Under the pieces are notes generated by a model that did no database searches, was not told the DNA's origin, and worked only from the letters and a program-made list of their open reading frames with translations. DNA of 64,000 bases, from the NCBI GenBank assembly GCA_044221335.1, contig JBGAPI010000021.1:15372-79371 (forward strand), given 5' to 3'. A program made the translations under genes and the position numbers. The first letter of the stretch is position 1. Every line of letters begins with the position of its first letter. Source of the stretch: JBGAPI01 sp044221335 (lineage in GTDB: Bacteria > Pseudomonadota > Gammaproteobacteria > Xanthomonadales > Ahniellaceae). This document shows, piece after piece, positions 49,601 through 58,338 of this stretch.

Positions 49601-51937
49601 ATGATCACCACCGCGCGTTTCGCCATCGCCGGCCTCGGCCTGGTCGCGGCCGGCACGGTCGCCGCCCCGCCGAGCTTCGCCCCGCTGCCGAGCCAGCCGC
49701 CCGACAACGTCACCGCGATCGCGGTCAACCCAGTCAACGGCGATCTGTATGCGGCCAACCTCAGCAGCGTGATCCGCTCGAGCGACGGCGGCGCCACCTG
49801 GACGCGCACCGCCTCGCCGCATGCGCTCGGCATCAACGTGCTGTACGTGACTCCGGCGGGCATCGTCTACGCCGGCGTCGACCAGGACCAGAGCACGCCC
49901 GCCGTCGGACTGGTGCGCTACGACGCCGTCGCCAACGCCTGGTCGCCGGTCGTCGGCGCGCCGCTGGCGATCACCGCACTGGTCGACGACGGCGCCGGCC
50001 ACCTGATCGCCGGCACCGGCACCACCGGCAACTTCCAGCCCAATCCGATCAACTTCGGCAGCGGCCTGTACAGCTACAACGGCAGCGCCTGGAGCAGCCT
50101 CAACGGCGGTGTCGCCAACCTGACCGGCTTCACGGTGCCGCCCTACATCAAGGCGCTGGCGCGGCTGCCGAACGGCAGCGTGATCGCCGCGACCTACGGC
50201 AACGGCGTGCTGCAGCTGTCCGGCAGCACCTGGTCCGCGTTCGGCACTGCGATCCCGAACAGCAACGTCAGCTCGCTGGCGGTCGATGGCGCCAGCGGCA
50301 TGGTCTACGCGGGACACGATGCCGGCGTCGAGAAGTCGAACGGCGGAGCCTGGACCAACGTGTCGGCCGGACTCCCGTCGAAGCCGGTGCGCAGCCTCCT
50401 GCTCGACGGCCAGGGCCGGCTCGTCGCCGGCCTCGGCTACTACCTGTGGATGGACGGCAGTTTCGCCGGTGAGATGTTCGCCTCGACCAACCAGGGCGCC
50501 AGCTGGCAGGCGAGCGGCACGGGCTTCGCCTCCACCGACGTCCTGCGGATGGCGATCGCGGCGAACGGCGATCTGCTCGCCGGCGCCGGCGGCCTGTGGC
50601 GCTCGACCGACCATGCGGCGAGCTGGGCGATCCTCGGCGCCGCCACGGTCGGCAGCGCACCGGTGTTCGACGCGGTGAAGCTCGCCAACGGCCACCTGGT
50701 CGCCATCGCCAGCAACCAGCCGAGGTACCAGAGTGCCGGCGGCCTGTTCCGCTCGACCGACGACGGCGCGAGCTGGACCCAGGTGGTGAACGGCATCACC
50801 CGCCATCGCGCCAACTTCCTGTTCGCCGACAGCCATGGCGGACTGTGGACCGGCTACACCACCTTCGCCAACATCGCCTCGAACGGATCCCACACCCACG
50901 GCGCGCTGTTCAAGTCCACCGACGAGGGCCAGACCTGGGTCCAGAACGGCTCCATCCTGGTGCCCGGACTTCGCTTCTCCGGCATGGCGGAAAGCCCGAG
51001 CGGAAAGCTCTACGTGTCGAACGGCTGGGGCAGCCCCAGCAACGTCTCGGCATCGTCCGACTACGCCGGTTTCGACAACACGCTCAACGGCAGTGCCGGC
51101 AATGGCGGAATGGCATTCAACGTCGCGGTCAATGCCGCCAACGACGTCTTCCTCGGGACCGAGACCGGCGGCGTGATGCGGTCGGGCGCCAACGGCACCC
51201 AGGCGTTCGCGACCGTCGCGGCCACCGGCAACAACACCGCGGTCTTCATCGACCGCGCCAGCAACACGCTGTTCACGACCAGCTCGTTCGACCCCAACGG
51301 CCACCAGGCCTCGGCCTCGGCGCCGGCCGACAACGGCGCCAACCTGTTCGTGTTCCAGAACCTGCCGACCTACAGCCAGGTGTCGGCAGCCGCCTTCGAC
51401 AACCGCGGCAACGCCTATCTCGGCCTGCAGTCGGGACTGTTCGCCAACTCCGGACTGTACGTCGGGCAGGGTCCGTTCAGCGCCAACAGCACGTTCAGCA
51501 AGGTGCTGTCACCGGTTCCGAACATCTCCTACTACTTCACCGGCATGTTCATCGACGCCTGCGGTTACCTGTACGGCATGCAGAGCGGCATCGTGAAGTC
51601 GACCACCGCACTCAACTTGCCGGGTGCCGCCAGCTTGACGGCGCCGGCGAACGGCAGCAGCGTGACGACGACGCCGACGCTGCAGTGGCTGCAGTCCTGC
51701 CCGAACCTGAGCTACCGGCTGCAGGTGGCCAGTGATGCGGGCTTCGCCCAGCTGCTCGGCGATGTCCCCGGACTGGCATCGCCAACCTGGACCCCCGCCA
51801 CCGCGCTGCCGGCGGGAGCCACGATCTACTGGCGCGTGCAGGTGAGCAACGACGCCGGAACCGGCCCGTGGTCGGCGACCGGCAGCTTCACGACCGTCGG
51901 CACGGATGCGGTGTTTACGGATAGATTCGAGGGCTAG
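49601..51937 (+). CDS. Secreted BNR/Asp-box repeat protein with C-terminal RFEG tail
   Basis: A 778-residue protein with a strong GGGGAGGGG ribosome-binding site and a signal peptide (ITTARFAIAGLGLVAAGTVAA). The body is a multi-bladed propeller with Asp-box motifs SSDGGATW, STNQGASW, STDHAASW, STDDGASW and STDEGQTW, as in sialidase/sortilin-like or photosynthesis-stability-factor-like propellers. Catalytic residues of sialidases are not evident. A C-terminal ~90-residue fibronectin-III-like domain (LTAPANGSSVTTTPTLQWLQ) is followed by the last ten residues DAVFTDRFEG. That end resembles the NDLFKNGFE end of the DUF11 protein at 62273 and may be a sorting tag. It is probably extracellular or surface-held. 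Confidence 0.85.
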   Translation: MITTARFAIAGLGLVAAGTVAAPPSFAPLPSQPPDNVTAIAVNPVNGDLYAANLSSVIRSSDGGATWTRTASPHALGINVLYVTPAGIVYAGVDQDQSTPAVGLVRYDAVANAWSPVVGAPLAITALVDDGAGHLIAGTGTTGNFQPNPINFGSGLYSYNGSAWSSLNGGVANLTGFTVPPYIKALARLPNGSVIAATYGNGVLQLSGSTWSAFGTAIPNSNVSSLAVDGASGMVYAGHDAGVEKSNGGAWTNVSAGLPSKPVRSLLLDGQGRLVAGLGYYLWMDGSFAGEMFASTNQGASWQASGTGFASTDVLRMAIAANGDLLAGAGGLWRSTDHAASWAILGAATVGSAPVFDAVKLANGHLVAIASNQPRYQSAGGLFRSTDDGASWTQVVNGITRHRANFLFADSHGGLWTGYTTFANIASNGSHTHGALFKSTDEGQTWVQNGSILVPGLRFSGMAESPSGKLYVSNGWGSPSNVSASSDYAGFDNTLNGSAGNGGMAFNVAVNAANDVFLGTETGGVMRSGANGTQAFATVAATGNNTAVFIDRASNTLFTTSSFDPNGHQASASAPADNGANLFVFQNLPTYSQVSAAAFDNRGNAYLGLQSGLFANSGLYVGQGPFSANSTFSKVLSPVPNISYYFTGMFIDACGYLYGMQSGIVKSTTALNLPGAASLTAPANGSSVTTTPTLQWLQSCPNLSYRLQVASDAGFAQLLGDVPGLASPTWTPATALPAGATIYWRVQVSNDAGTGPWSATGSFTTVGTDAVFTDRFEG

Positions 51938-51988
51938 TCCGGGAGCAGGAAGAGCGGCGGTGGCGGCCCAACGTCGGGCGCGCCCTGC

Positions 51989-52088
51989 GCGCCATTGCCC
52001 TACCGCCTCGCCATGGCGGCCAGTGGCCGCCCTACGGGGTGCGCCATTGCCCTACCGCCTCGCCATGGCGGCCAGGGGCCGCCCTACG
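51989..52088. repeat. 52-bp tandem duplication with REP ends
   Basis: The unit beginning GCGCCATTGCCCTACCGCCT at 51989 recurs at 52041, with one visible difference (GGCCAGTGGCC against GGCCAGGGGCC). Each unit ends GGCCGCCCTACG, the REP end. The last copy provides the hrpB TAG stop. Confidence 0.8.
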
Positions 52089-54588
52089 TTCCGCGCGGCT
52101 TCGCGCGGGCGGTCGGCTTCGCCGACCAGGGATCCAATGGCCACGGATGCCGCGGATAGCGCCCGGCCAGCTCCTTGCGGACCTCCGGATACGTTCGCTC
52201 CCAGAAGCCCTTCAGGTCCTGGGTGACCTGGATCGGCCGCTGCCCCGGCGACAGCAGATGCAGGGTGACGGCGATGCGGCCGTTGGCGACGCGCGGGCCG
52301 TCGGCGAGGCCGAACAGCTCCTGCAGCTTGACCGCCAAAACGGGCGGCTGACCCTCGTGATACTCGAGGCGGCGCGACATGCCGCTCGGCACGGTCAGTT
52401 GCACCGGCGCCTGCTCGTCGAGCTGACGGCGCTGGCGGTGGTCGACGAGTGCGGCCAGCGCTTCGCCGAGTGTTGCGCTGTCGAGTTCCGACAAGCGCAA
52501 CTTGCCAGCGACGTAGGGGCCGAGCCAGTCGCCCAACGCTGTCGTCAGCGCAGCGTCGGAGACATCCGGCAACCCGAGCTCTGGACACCAGGCGCGCAGA
52601 CAGATCACCCGCGTCTGCCATTGGCGCAGGTTGTCCGTCCACGGCAGTCGCTCGCTGCCGAGCGCGGCGAGACCGGCGAGCAGCATCGCGGTGGAATCGG
52701 CGTCGCGCGGCGAGGCCTGCTGCCGGCGCGACAGCACGATCGCGCCGAAGCGCTCCTCTTCGACCGCCTCGACCGCGGCGCTCGCGGGATTGAACGAGCG
52801 CGACAGTCCCTTCGAGAACCGGCCCGGCAAGGCCGACTTGAGCCAGGACTCCGACAGCGGAGCGGCACGCAGGATGGTGCTGTCCTTCTCGGCGAAGCGC
52901 AGATCGCTGACCAGCAGCCAAGCGGAACCCGCGAGCACGCTGCCGTCGGCGAGATGCGCGCCGCGGCCGTTGGCGAGCTGGTAGCGCAGCGCAGTGTCGG
53001 GCACGCGGCGCGCGATCCGATCGGGGAAGGCCGGCGCCAGCAGCTCGGCCAGGTGATGCTCGTCGTCGGCATGCGGCGCGCGCTTGCCGGCGCCGACCCG
53101 GCGCGCCAGCTGCTGCGCCGCCTGGTCGATCGCGGCCAGAGCGTTCACATCGGCCTCGCCAACAGCGCGACGACCGTCGCGCCTAAAGCGCTGCAGCGCG
53201 GCGAGGCGGAGGCGCAAGTCATCGTTGCGCGCCGCCGGGCCGCGGAAGGGATCGCGCGCCTCGATCAGCGCGACGGCATCGCAGGCCAGCGCGCGCAGGT
53301 CGGGCTTCGCCACCAGCACCGCGTGCGCGAACGCCGGCGACAGCGGCAGCCGCGCCAGCTCGCGGCCGTGACGGGTGATGCGGCCGGCGGAGTCGAGCGC
53401 ACCGATCGCGGCGAGCAGCTCGCGCGCCTGCGCCATCGGTCCCGGCGGCGGCGGATCGAGCCAGCGCAGGTGCTCGGCACTGCCCCAGGCCGCCAGTTCC
53501 AGCGCGAGTGACGACAACTCGACCTGCAGGATTTCCGGCCGCACCGCCGGATCGAGCCGCTGGCTCTGCGGCCACAGCCGGTAGCAGCGCCCCGGCGCGA
53601 CGCGGCCGGCGCGACCCGCGCGCTGCGTCGCCGAGGACAGCGGGATGGTGACGGTGACGAGCCGGCTCATCCCCGAATCGGGGTCGAAGCGCGGCTCGCG
53701 CGCGAGGCCGCTGTCGACCACGGCACGCACGCCGGGCAGGGTCACGCTGGACTCGGCGACGTTGGTCGACAGCACGACTCTTCGGCGCCCGGACGCGGAG
53801 GGAGCGAGCGCGGCGCGCTGCGCGTCGAGCCCGAGCTCGCCGTGCAGGACCAGGAGGTCGATCGGCCGCTCCGGCCACACCGTCTCCAGCATCCGCCGCG
53901 CCCGCTCGATCTCGAACTTGCCGGGCAGGAACACCAGCACGTCGCCGTCGGTCTCGGCGAGTGCCTGCTCGATCGCGCGGCGCAGCTGCACGCGCTCGTC
54001 CTCGCCGGGACGCTCGGGCACGTGGACGACATCGACCGGGAACGCGCGACCCTCGGCGGTCAGCCGCGGCGCGTCGAGATGGCGCGACAGGCGCTCGCCG
54101 TCGAGCGTCGCCGACATCACCACGATCCTCAGGTCCTCGCGCAGCCCGGCCTGCGACTCCAGCGCGAGCGCGAGGCCGAGGTCGCTGTCGAGATGACGCT
54201 CGTGGAATTCGTCGAACAGCACCGCGCCGATGCCGGGCAGTTCGGGATCGTCCTGCAGCATCCGGGTGAGGATCGCCTCGGTGACGACCTCGATCCGGGT
54301 CGCTGCGCTCACCTTCGAATCGAAGCGGATCCGGTAGCCGACGGTGGCGCCGACCTCCTCGCCCAACTGCTCGGCCATGAACCCGGCGGCGGCGCGCGCG
54401 GCGAGACGGCGCGGCTCCAGCAGGATCAGCTTCTTCCCCGCCATCCACGGCGCGGCGAGCAGCGCCAGCGGCACCTGGGTGGTCTTGCCGGCGCCGGGCG
54501 GCGCCTCGAGCACCAGACGTGGCGTCGCCGCCAGCGATTCGAGGATCGCCGGCAGCAGCGGGGAGATCGGGAATTCCCGGGCGGCCAT
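52084..54588 (-). CDS. hrpB: ATP-dependent helicase HrpB
   Basis: An 834-residue DEAH-box helicase of the HrpA/HrpB group. Seen: Walker A APPGAGKTTQVPLAL (~30-42), LEPRRLAARAAAGFMAE (motif Ia), the DEAH-like DEFHERH (~128), SATLD (motif III), STNVAESSVTLPGV and QRAGRAGRVAPGRCYRLW (motif VI). An HA2 domain and the HrpB-specific C-terminal domain follow. HrpB unwinds RNA in vitro; its cellular role is poorly defined. Start ATG is 18 bp after plsB. Its TAG stop lies inside a REP palindrome. Confidence 0.95.
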   Translation of the reverse strand: MAAREFPISPLLPAILESLAATPRLVLEAPPGAGKTTQVPLALLAAPWMAGKKLILLEPRRLAARAAAGFMAEQLGEEVGATVGYRIRFDSKVSAATRIEVVTEAILTRMLQDDPELPGIGAVLFDEFHERHLDSDLGLALALESQAGLREDLRIVVMSATLDGERLSRHLDAPRLTAEGRAFPVDVVHVPERPGEDERVQLRRAIEQALAETDGDVLVFLPGKFEIERARRMLETVWPERPIDLLVLHGELGLDAQRAALAPSASGRRRVVLSTNVAESSVTLPGVRAVVDSGLAREPRFDPDSGMSRLVTVTIPLSSATQRAGRAGRVAPGRCYRLWPQSQRLDPAVRPEILQVELSSLALELAAWGSAEHLRWLDPPPPGPMAQARELLAAIGALDSAGRITRHGRELARLPLSPAFAHAVLVAKPDLRALACDAVALIEARDPFRGPAARNDDLRLRLAALQRFRRDGRRAVGEADVNALAAIDQAAQQLARRVGAGKRAPHADDEHHLAELLAPAFPDRIARRVPDTALRYQLANGRGAHLADGSVLAGSAWLLVSDLRFAEKDSTILRAAPLSESWLKSALPGRFSKGLSRSFNPASAAVEAVEEERFGAIVLSRRQQASPRDADSTAMLLAGLAALGSERLPWTDNLRQWQTRVICLRAWCPELGLPDVSDAALTTALGDWLGPYVAGKLRLSELDSATLGEALAALVDHRQRRQLDEQAPVQLTVPSGMSRRLEYHEGQPPVLAVKLQELFGLADGPRVANGRIAVTLHLLSPGQRPIQVTQDLKGFWERTYPEVRKELAGRYPRHPWPLDPWSAKPTARAKPRGT

Positions 54589-54606
54589 GATGCAGCGCGC
54601 CGGCCG

Positions 54607-57156
54607 TCAGACCTTCGCCACCATCTCCGGCGTCAGCTTCAGGATGGAGTGGCGGATCTCGCGCGACAGGATCAGCTTGGCGTCGGCGGCGATGTCGGTC
54701 AGCTGCTCGCCGAACATCAGCTTGCCGGCGTCCGACAGCCAGACGATCTTCAGCGACTTCAGCGTGTTGATGAAGCCGCGGAACAGCTGCTTGTCGAAGA
54801 ACTCCGGCGCGGTGCGTTCGTAGATCAGCGCGAGCCGCTGCGCGGTGAGGTGGCAGAGATTCTCAAGCTCGCCGGTCGCGAGCACGCCGGAGCCGTTCTT
54901 CACCAGCAGCGCCAGCGCGATGTAGTAGCGCTCGAAGGCCTGCTCCAGCGTCTGCGCGACGACGCGCAGCTGGAAGGCCTGATCGGTCTGGCCGACGCGA
55001 CGGCGCAGGATCTTGCCGTCGCCGACCGTCTTCAGCAGCCCTTCCTTGACGAAGGCATCGAGCGTCTCGGCGACCCGCTGGCCGAACTCGTCGTCGGACC
55101 ACGGCAGGAACAGCTCGTTCTTCAGGAACGGGTACACGAAGCGGCCGAGGCGGCCGACGGTCGCGCGGCGCAGCCGGCGGTTGTGCAGGAAGCAGGTCGC
55201 CACCCAGGCCGGCGTCGCGAACAGGTGCAGCACGTTGTTGCGGAAGTAGGACAGCAGCACGGCCTGGGTGTCGCCGGCCGACAGTACGTCCCCCAGCGGA
55301 TGGCGGCTGCGCACGATCCAGCCGACCCGCTCGGCGTACAGCACGATCTCCGAGGGCGTCATCGGCGTCACCGTGACGCGGTCGGAATACGGCACGTCGG
55401 CGAGCAGCGACTTCGCCAGCGCCAGCGCCGACAGCAGGTCGGACTCGCCCATGGCGTGCTTCGGCGCCGACAGCAGCGTGAGCCCGAGCAGGTTGATCGG
55501 ATTGACGTCGGCGGCGCGGTTGATGTTGACCAGGATCTTCGAGGCCAGCTGCCCGACCGAGCGGTTGAACCACTCCGGCTTGGCGTTCGCGGCCACGTCC
55601 TCGCGCCAACCCGGCTGCACCTCGTCGAGGTGCGCGGACAGGAAGATCGGCTCGCCGAACGACACCGCGACCTTGCCGTAGTGCTCACGCAGCACCTTGA
55701 CCGAGGACAACAGGCCCCACAGCGATTCCTTCTCCTTCGGCTTGCCGGACAGCTCGCTGATGTAGCTGCGCGCCTCCATCACCTTCTCGTAGCCGATGTA
55801 GACCGGCTGGAACATCACCGGCCGGCGCGACTCGGTGAGATAGGCGCGCACCGTCATCGCCAGCATGCCGGCGCGCGGCTCCAGCAGGCGACCGGTGCGG
55901 CTGCGACCGCCCTCGATGAAGTACTCCATCGCCACGCCGCGCGCGAACAGCTGCGCGGTGTACTCGGAGAACACGGCGGCGTAGAGCGCGTTGGCACGGA
56001 AGCTGCGGCGCAGGAAGAATGCGCCGCCGCGGCGCAGGATCGGCCCGACCAGCGGCAGGTTGAGGTTCACGCCGGCGGCGATGTGCGGCGCGACCAGGCC
56101 GTTGATGTAGAGCAGGTAGGACAGCAGCAGGTAGTCGATGTGGCTGCGGTGGCAGGGCACGTAGATGACTTCGTGGCCCGGCGCGATCCGCTTGACGGTA
56201 TCGAAATGGTGCATCTCGATGCCGCCGTAGAGCTTGTTCCAGAACGGCGTCAGCAGGAAGGACAGCGAGCGCACCACCGGATTGGAATAGTCGGCGGCGA
56301 TCTCCCAGGCGTATTCGCGCGCCTTCTCCTCGGCCGCGAACAGCGTGATGGACTCCTTGCTCGACGCGGCCTTGATCGCGTCCTGCACGCCGGGGCGATT
56401 GATCAGCGTGTCGATCACCGTGCGGCGATGCGACAGGTCGGGTCCGATCACCGCGGTCCGGATCCGGGTGAAGTGGGCCCGGAGCGCGCGCGAGGTCTTG
56501 CGGACCGTGCGCTCGGGCTCCAGCGCCTCGCCGACGACGTCGCGCAGGCTCACCGCCGGCGAGAAGTGCACGATGGTGTCGCGGCCGTTGAGGAGGATCG
56601 CGAGCAGCCGGCGGAAGCGTCCGACCATCGCCCAGTTTTCCGAGAACAGCACCCGGAACCAGCCGGTGGTGCGGGACGGCGCGCGGCCGACGAAGATCGA
56701 CACCGGCACCAGCCGGATGTCGAGCGAAGGATTGGCGCGCACCGCGGCGAGCAGCTGCGCCAGGCCGCCGGAATGGGTCCGGGTGCGCGGCCGGCGGAAC
56801 AGCCAGCCCTCGCGCCGCGACAGCGCCAGCACCGAGCGGTTGCGCGGCAGCACGCCGCCGGGAATCGGCAGCAGCGGCGGCGGCAGCGCGGCGGCTCGGC
56901 AGGCCTCTTCCAGGATGAGCGCGTTGGTGACGCCGTAGCGCTCCATGATGTAGCAGACCGGCGGACCCTCGGCGACCACCGCGGTGGTCGGATCGGTCGG
57001 GTCGGTCTTGATGGTCAGCCACGGGCGCAGCAGCCACGCGAGCAGCCGCCAGGGCCACGGGGCACGCGGTCCGGAGTGTCGGGTGGGCGCCATCGGGCCG
57101 GTCGCCGCCACCGGATCGACGGCGGCGCGTGGCTGCGCGCCGCGCGTCGTGTCCAT
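54607..57156 (-). CDS. plsB: Glycerol-3-phosphate 1-O-acyltransferase
   Basis: An 849-residue inner-membrane enzyme that adds the first acyl chain to glycerol 3-phosphate in phospholipid synthesis. The catalytic HX4D motif appears as CHRSHIDYLLLSYLLY (~333), followed by the glycerol-3-phosphate-binding region RRSFRANALYAAVFSEY and FIEGGRSRTGRLLEPRAG, then PVYIGYEKVMEA. Length fits PlsB (about 800-850). It starts 6 bp after the lipoprotein gene and precedes hrpB, so the three are probably one operon. Confidence 0.96.
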   Translation of the reverse strand: MDTTRGAQPRAAVDPVAATGPMAPTRHSGPRAPWPWRLLAWLLRPWLTIKTDPTDPTTAVVAEGPPVCYIMERYGVTNALILEEACRAAALPPPLLPIPGGVLPRNRSVLALSRREGWLFRRPRTRTHSGGLAQLLAAVRANPSLDIRLVPVSIFVGRAPSRTTGWFRVLFSENWAMVGRFRRLLAILLNGRDTIVHFSPAVSLRDVVGEALEPERTVRKTSRALRAHFTRIRTAVIGPDLSHRRTVIDTLINRPGVQDAIKAASSKESITLFAAEEKAREYAWEIAADYSNPVVRSLSFLLTPFWNKLYGGIEMHHFDTVKRIAPGHEVIYVPCHRSHIDYLLLSYLLYINGLVAPHIAAGVNLNLPLVGPILRRGGAFFLRRSFRANALYAAVFSEYTAQLFARGVAMEYFIEGGRSRTGRLLEPRAGMLAMTVRAYLTESRRPVMFQPVYIGYEKVMEARSYISELSGKPKEKESLWGLLSSVKVLREHYGKVAVSFGEPIFLSAHLDEVQPGWREDVAANAKPEWFNRSVGQLASKILVNINRAADVNPINLLGLTLLSAPKHAMGESDLLSALALAKSLLADVPYSDRVTVTPMTPSEIVLYAERVGWIVRSRHPLGDVLSAGDTQAVLLSYFRNNVLHLFATPAWVATCFLHNRRLRRATVGRLGRFVYPFLKNELFLPWSDDEFGQRVAETLDAFVKEGLLKTVGDGKILRRRVGQTDQAFQLRVVAQTLEQAFERYYIALALLVKNGSGVLATGELENLCHLTAQRLALIYERTAPEFFDKQLFRGFINTLKSLKIVWLSDAGKLMFGEQLTDIAADAKLILSREIRHSILKLTPEMVAKV

Positions 57157-57162
57157 TCGGGC

Positions 57163-58209
57163 TTAGGACTTCTTCGCCGGCGGGATCGGGCTGCCGCCGT
57201 GCTTGGCCGGCGGCACCGGGGTCTCCGGCATGTCGGCGCTGTTCTCGGACTTGTCGCCCTCGCCGTCGCCCTCGCTCGGCGGCTCGTCGGAGCCCGACGC
57301 GGTGTTGTCGTCCTTGGCGTCGTCGAAGATCGACTTCGGCTTGCGCAGGTCCTCGAGGAACTTCTTGCCGTACCAGCGGCCGTTCTCCTGGACCATCTCG
57401 TTCTCGCCGGACACCGCCACGCCGAACACGGTGTAGCTGACCTTGACCTTGGCGCTGTTGGCGTCCTGCGAGACGATCTCGCTCTTCACGGTGCCGAGCA
57501 CCTGGTCCATCGACAGTCCGTAGACGTCGAACAGCTTCTTGGTCTGGCGCAGCGCGATCGACATCTTGACCAGCGCCTGGTCGAAGTCGAGCTTGCGCGC
57601 CTCGTCCAGCGACTTCAGGTTCATCTCGCGCGCACCGGCGCACAGCAGGGCGATCGCCTGCTTGGCCTTGGCTTCGTCGGTGAACTTGGTCTCCATCGCC
57701 CACTTGGCCAGGCCGTTGACGGTCTGGGTGGCCTGGTCGCGCTGTTCCGGCGTCAGGTCCTTGTTGTTCTTGATCGCCTCGTTGACGAAGTTCTGGCCGA
57801 TGCCGACCCACATCGGCATCTGTGCGCCGTAGGTGGTGTCGAATTCGGCGAGCTTCGGCTTCAGCTCGGCGAACATCTGGTCTTCCGCGCCCGGCGCGGT
57901 GAGCTTCGCCATGTTCTCGGCGAATTCGCGGGCCTCGTCGGGCTTGATCGGACGCTGCTGGCGCTCCTTCCACTCCTTGCGGACGCGCTCGAGCTCGGTC
58001 GGCGGGATCATCGTCTCGGCCAGCATCTTGACGTCGCCGCTCTTCAGGCCCGCGATCACGGCATCGACCGCCGCGGTCGGGGTGGTGGCCGCCACCGAGG
58101 TGGCTGCCGGCTTGTTCGCGGCGGGCTCTTCCTTCTTGCAGGCGATGAGGGAGGTGGCGAGGCCGGCACCGAGCAGGGCGACGGCAAGCGGACGACGGAT
58201 CAGGCTCAT
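57163..58209 (-). CDS. Putative lipoprotein of unknown function
   Basis: A 348-residue protein with a lipoprotein signal (SLIRRPLAVALLGAGLATSLIAC; lipobox LIAC, Cys24). After an Ala/Thr/Pro-rich linker comes a mainly helical body (~45-300) without a recognised domain, containing MIPPTELERVRKEWKERQQ and KLDFDQALVKMSIALRQTKKLF. It ends in a Ser/Asp/Glu-rich, Pro-Pro-Ala-Lys tail. GAGGAGC lies before the ATG. It is first in the minus-strand operon with plsB and hrpB and divergent from the Ser/Thr kinase gene. Function unknown; the body resembles DUF-type structural lipoproteins only loosely. Confidence 0.78.
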   Translation of the reverse strand: MSLIRRPLAVALLGAGLATSLIACKKEEPAANKPAATSVAATTPTAAVDAVIAGLKSGDVKMLAETMIPPTELERVRKEWKERQQRPIKPDEAREFAENMAKLTAPGAEDQMFAELKPKLAEFDTTYGAQMPMWVGIGQNFVNEAIKNNKDLTPEQRDQATQTVNGLAKWAMETKFTDEAKAKQAIALLCAGAREMNLKSLDEARKLDFDQALVKMSIALRQTKKLFDVYGLSMDQVLGTVKSEIVSQDANSAKVKVSYTVFGVAVSGENEMVQENGRWYGKKFLEDLRKPKSIFDDAKDDNTASGSDEPPSEGDGEGDKSENSADMPETPVPPAKHGGSPIPPAKKS

Positions 58210-58266
58210 GGAAGCTCCTCGGCGGGCCCAGGGATGACGGGCCAAGGGACGAACTTTAGGCGGGGT

Positions 58267-58289
58267 GTCAAGCCAGGACAAGGCTTGAC
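58267..58289. promoter_or_regulatory. Perfect inverted repeat in a divergent promoter region
   Basis: GTCAAGCC-AGGACAA-GGCTTGAC: two 8-bp arms, 7-bp spacer, midway between the lipoprotein start (minus) and the Ser/Thr kinase start (plus). Each arm contains TTGAC on one strand, resembling -35 boxes, but no good -10 is spaced from either. It could be an operator for a dimeric regulator serving both genes. Confidence 0.5.
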
Positions 58290-58338
58290 GCCGGGCATTT
58301 CGGCGCGGCGGATGGTGCATTTTTGGCATCATCGGCCG

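Noticed and set aside
53842..58338. Very long open frame on the plus strand (running on into the Ser/Thr kinase) opposite hrpB and plsB
   Set aside because: It is the high-GC shadow of hrpB, plsB and the lipoprotein gene; its translation is Arg/His/Gln/Ala-rich and lacks any domain. Only the part from 58339 is a gene.
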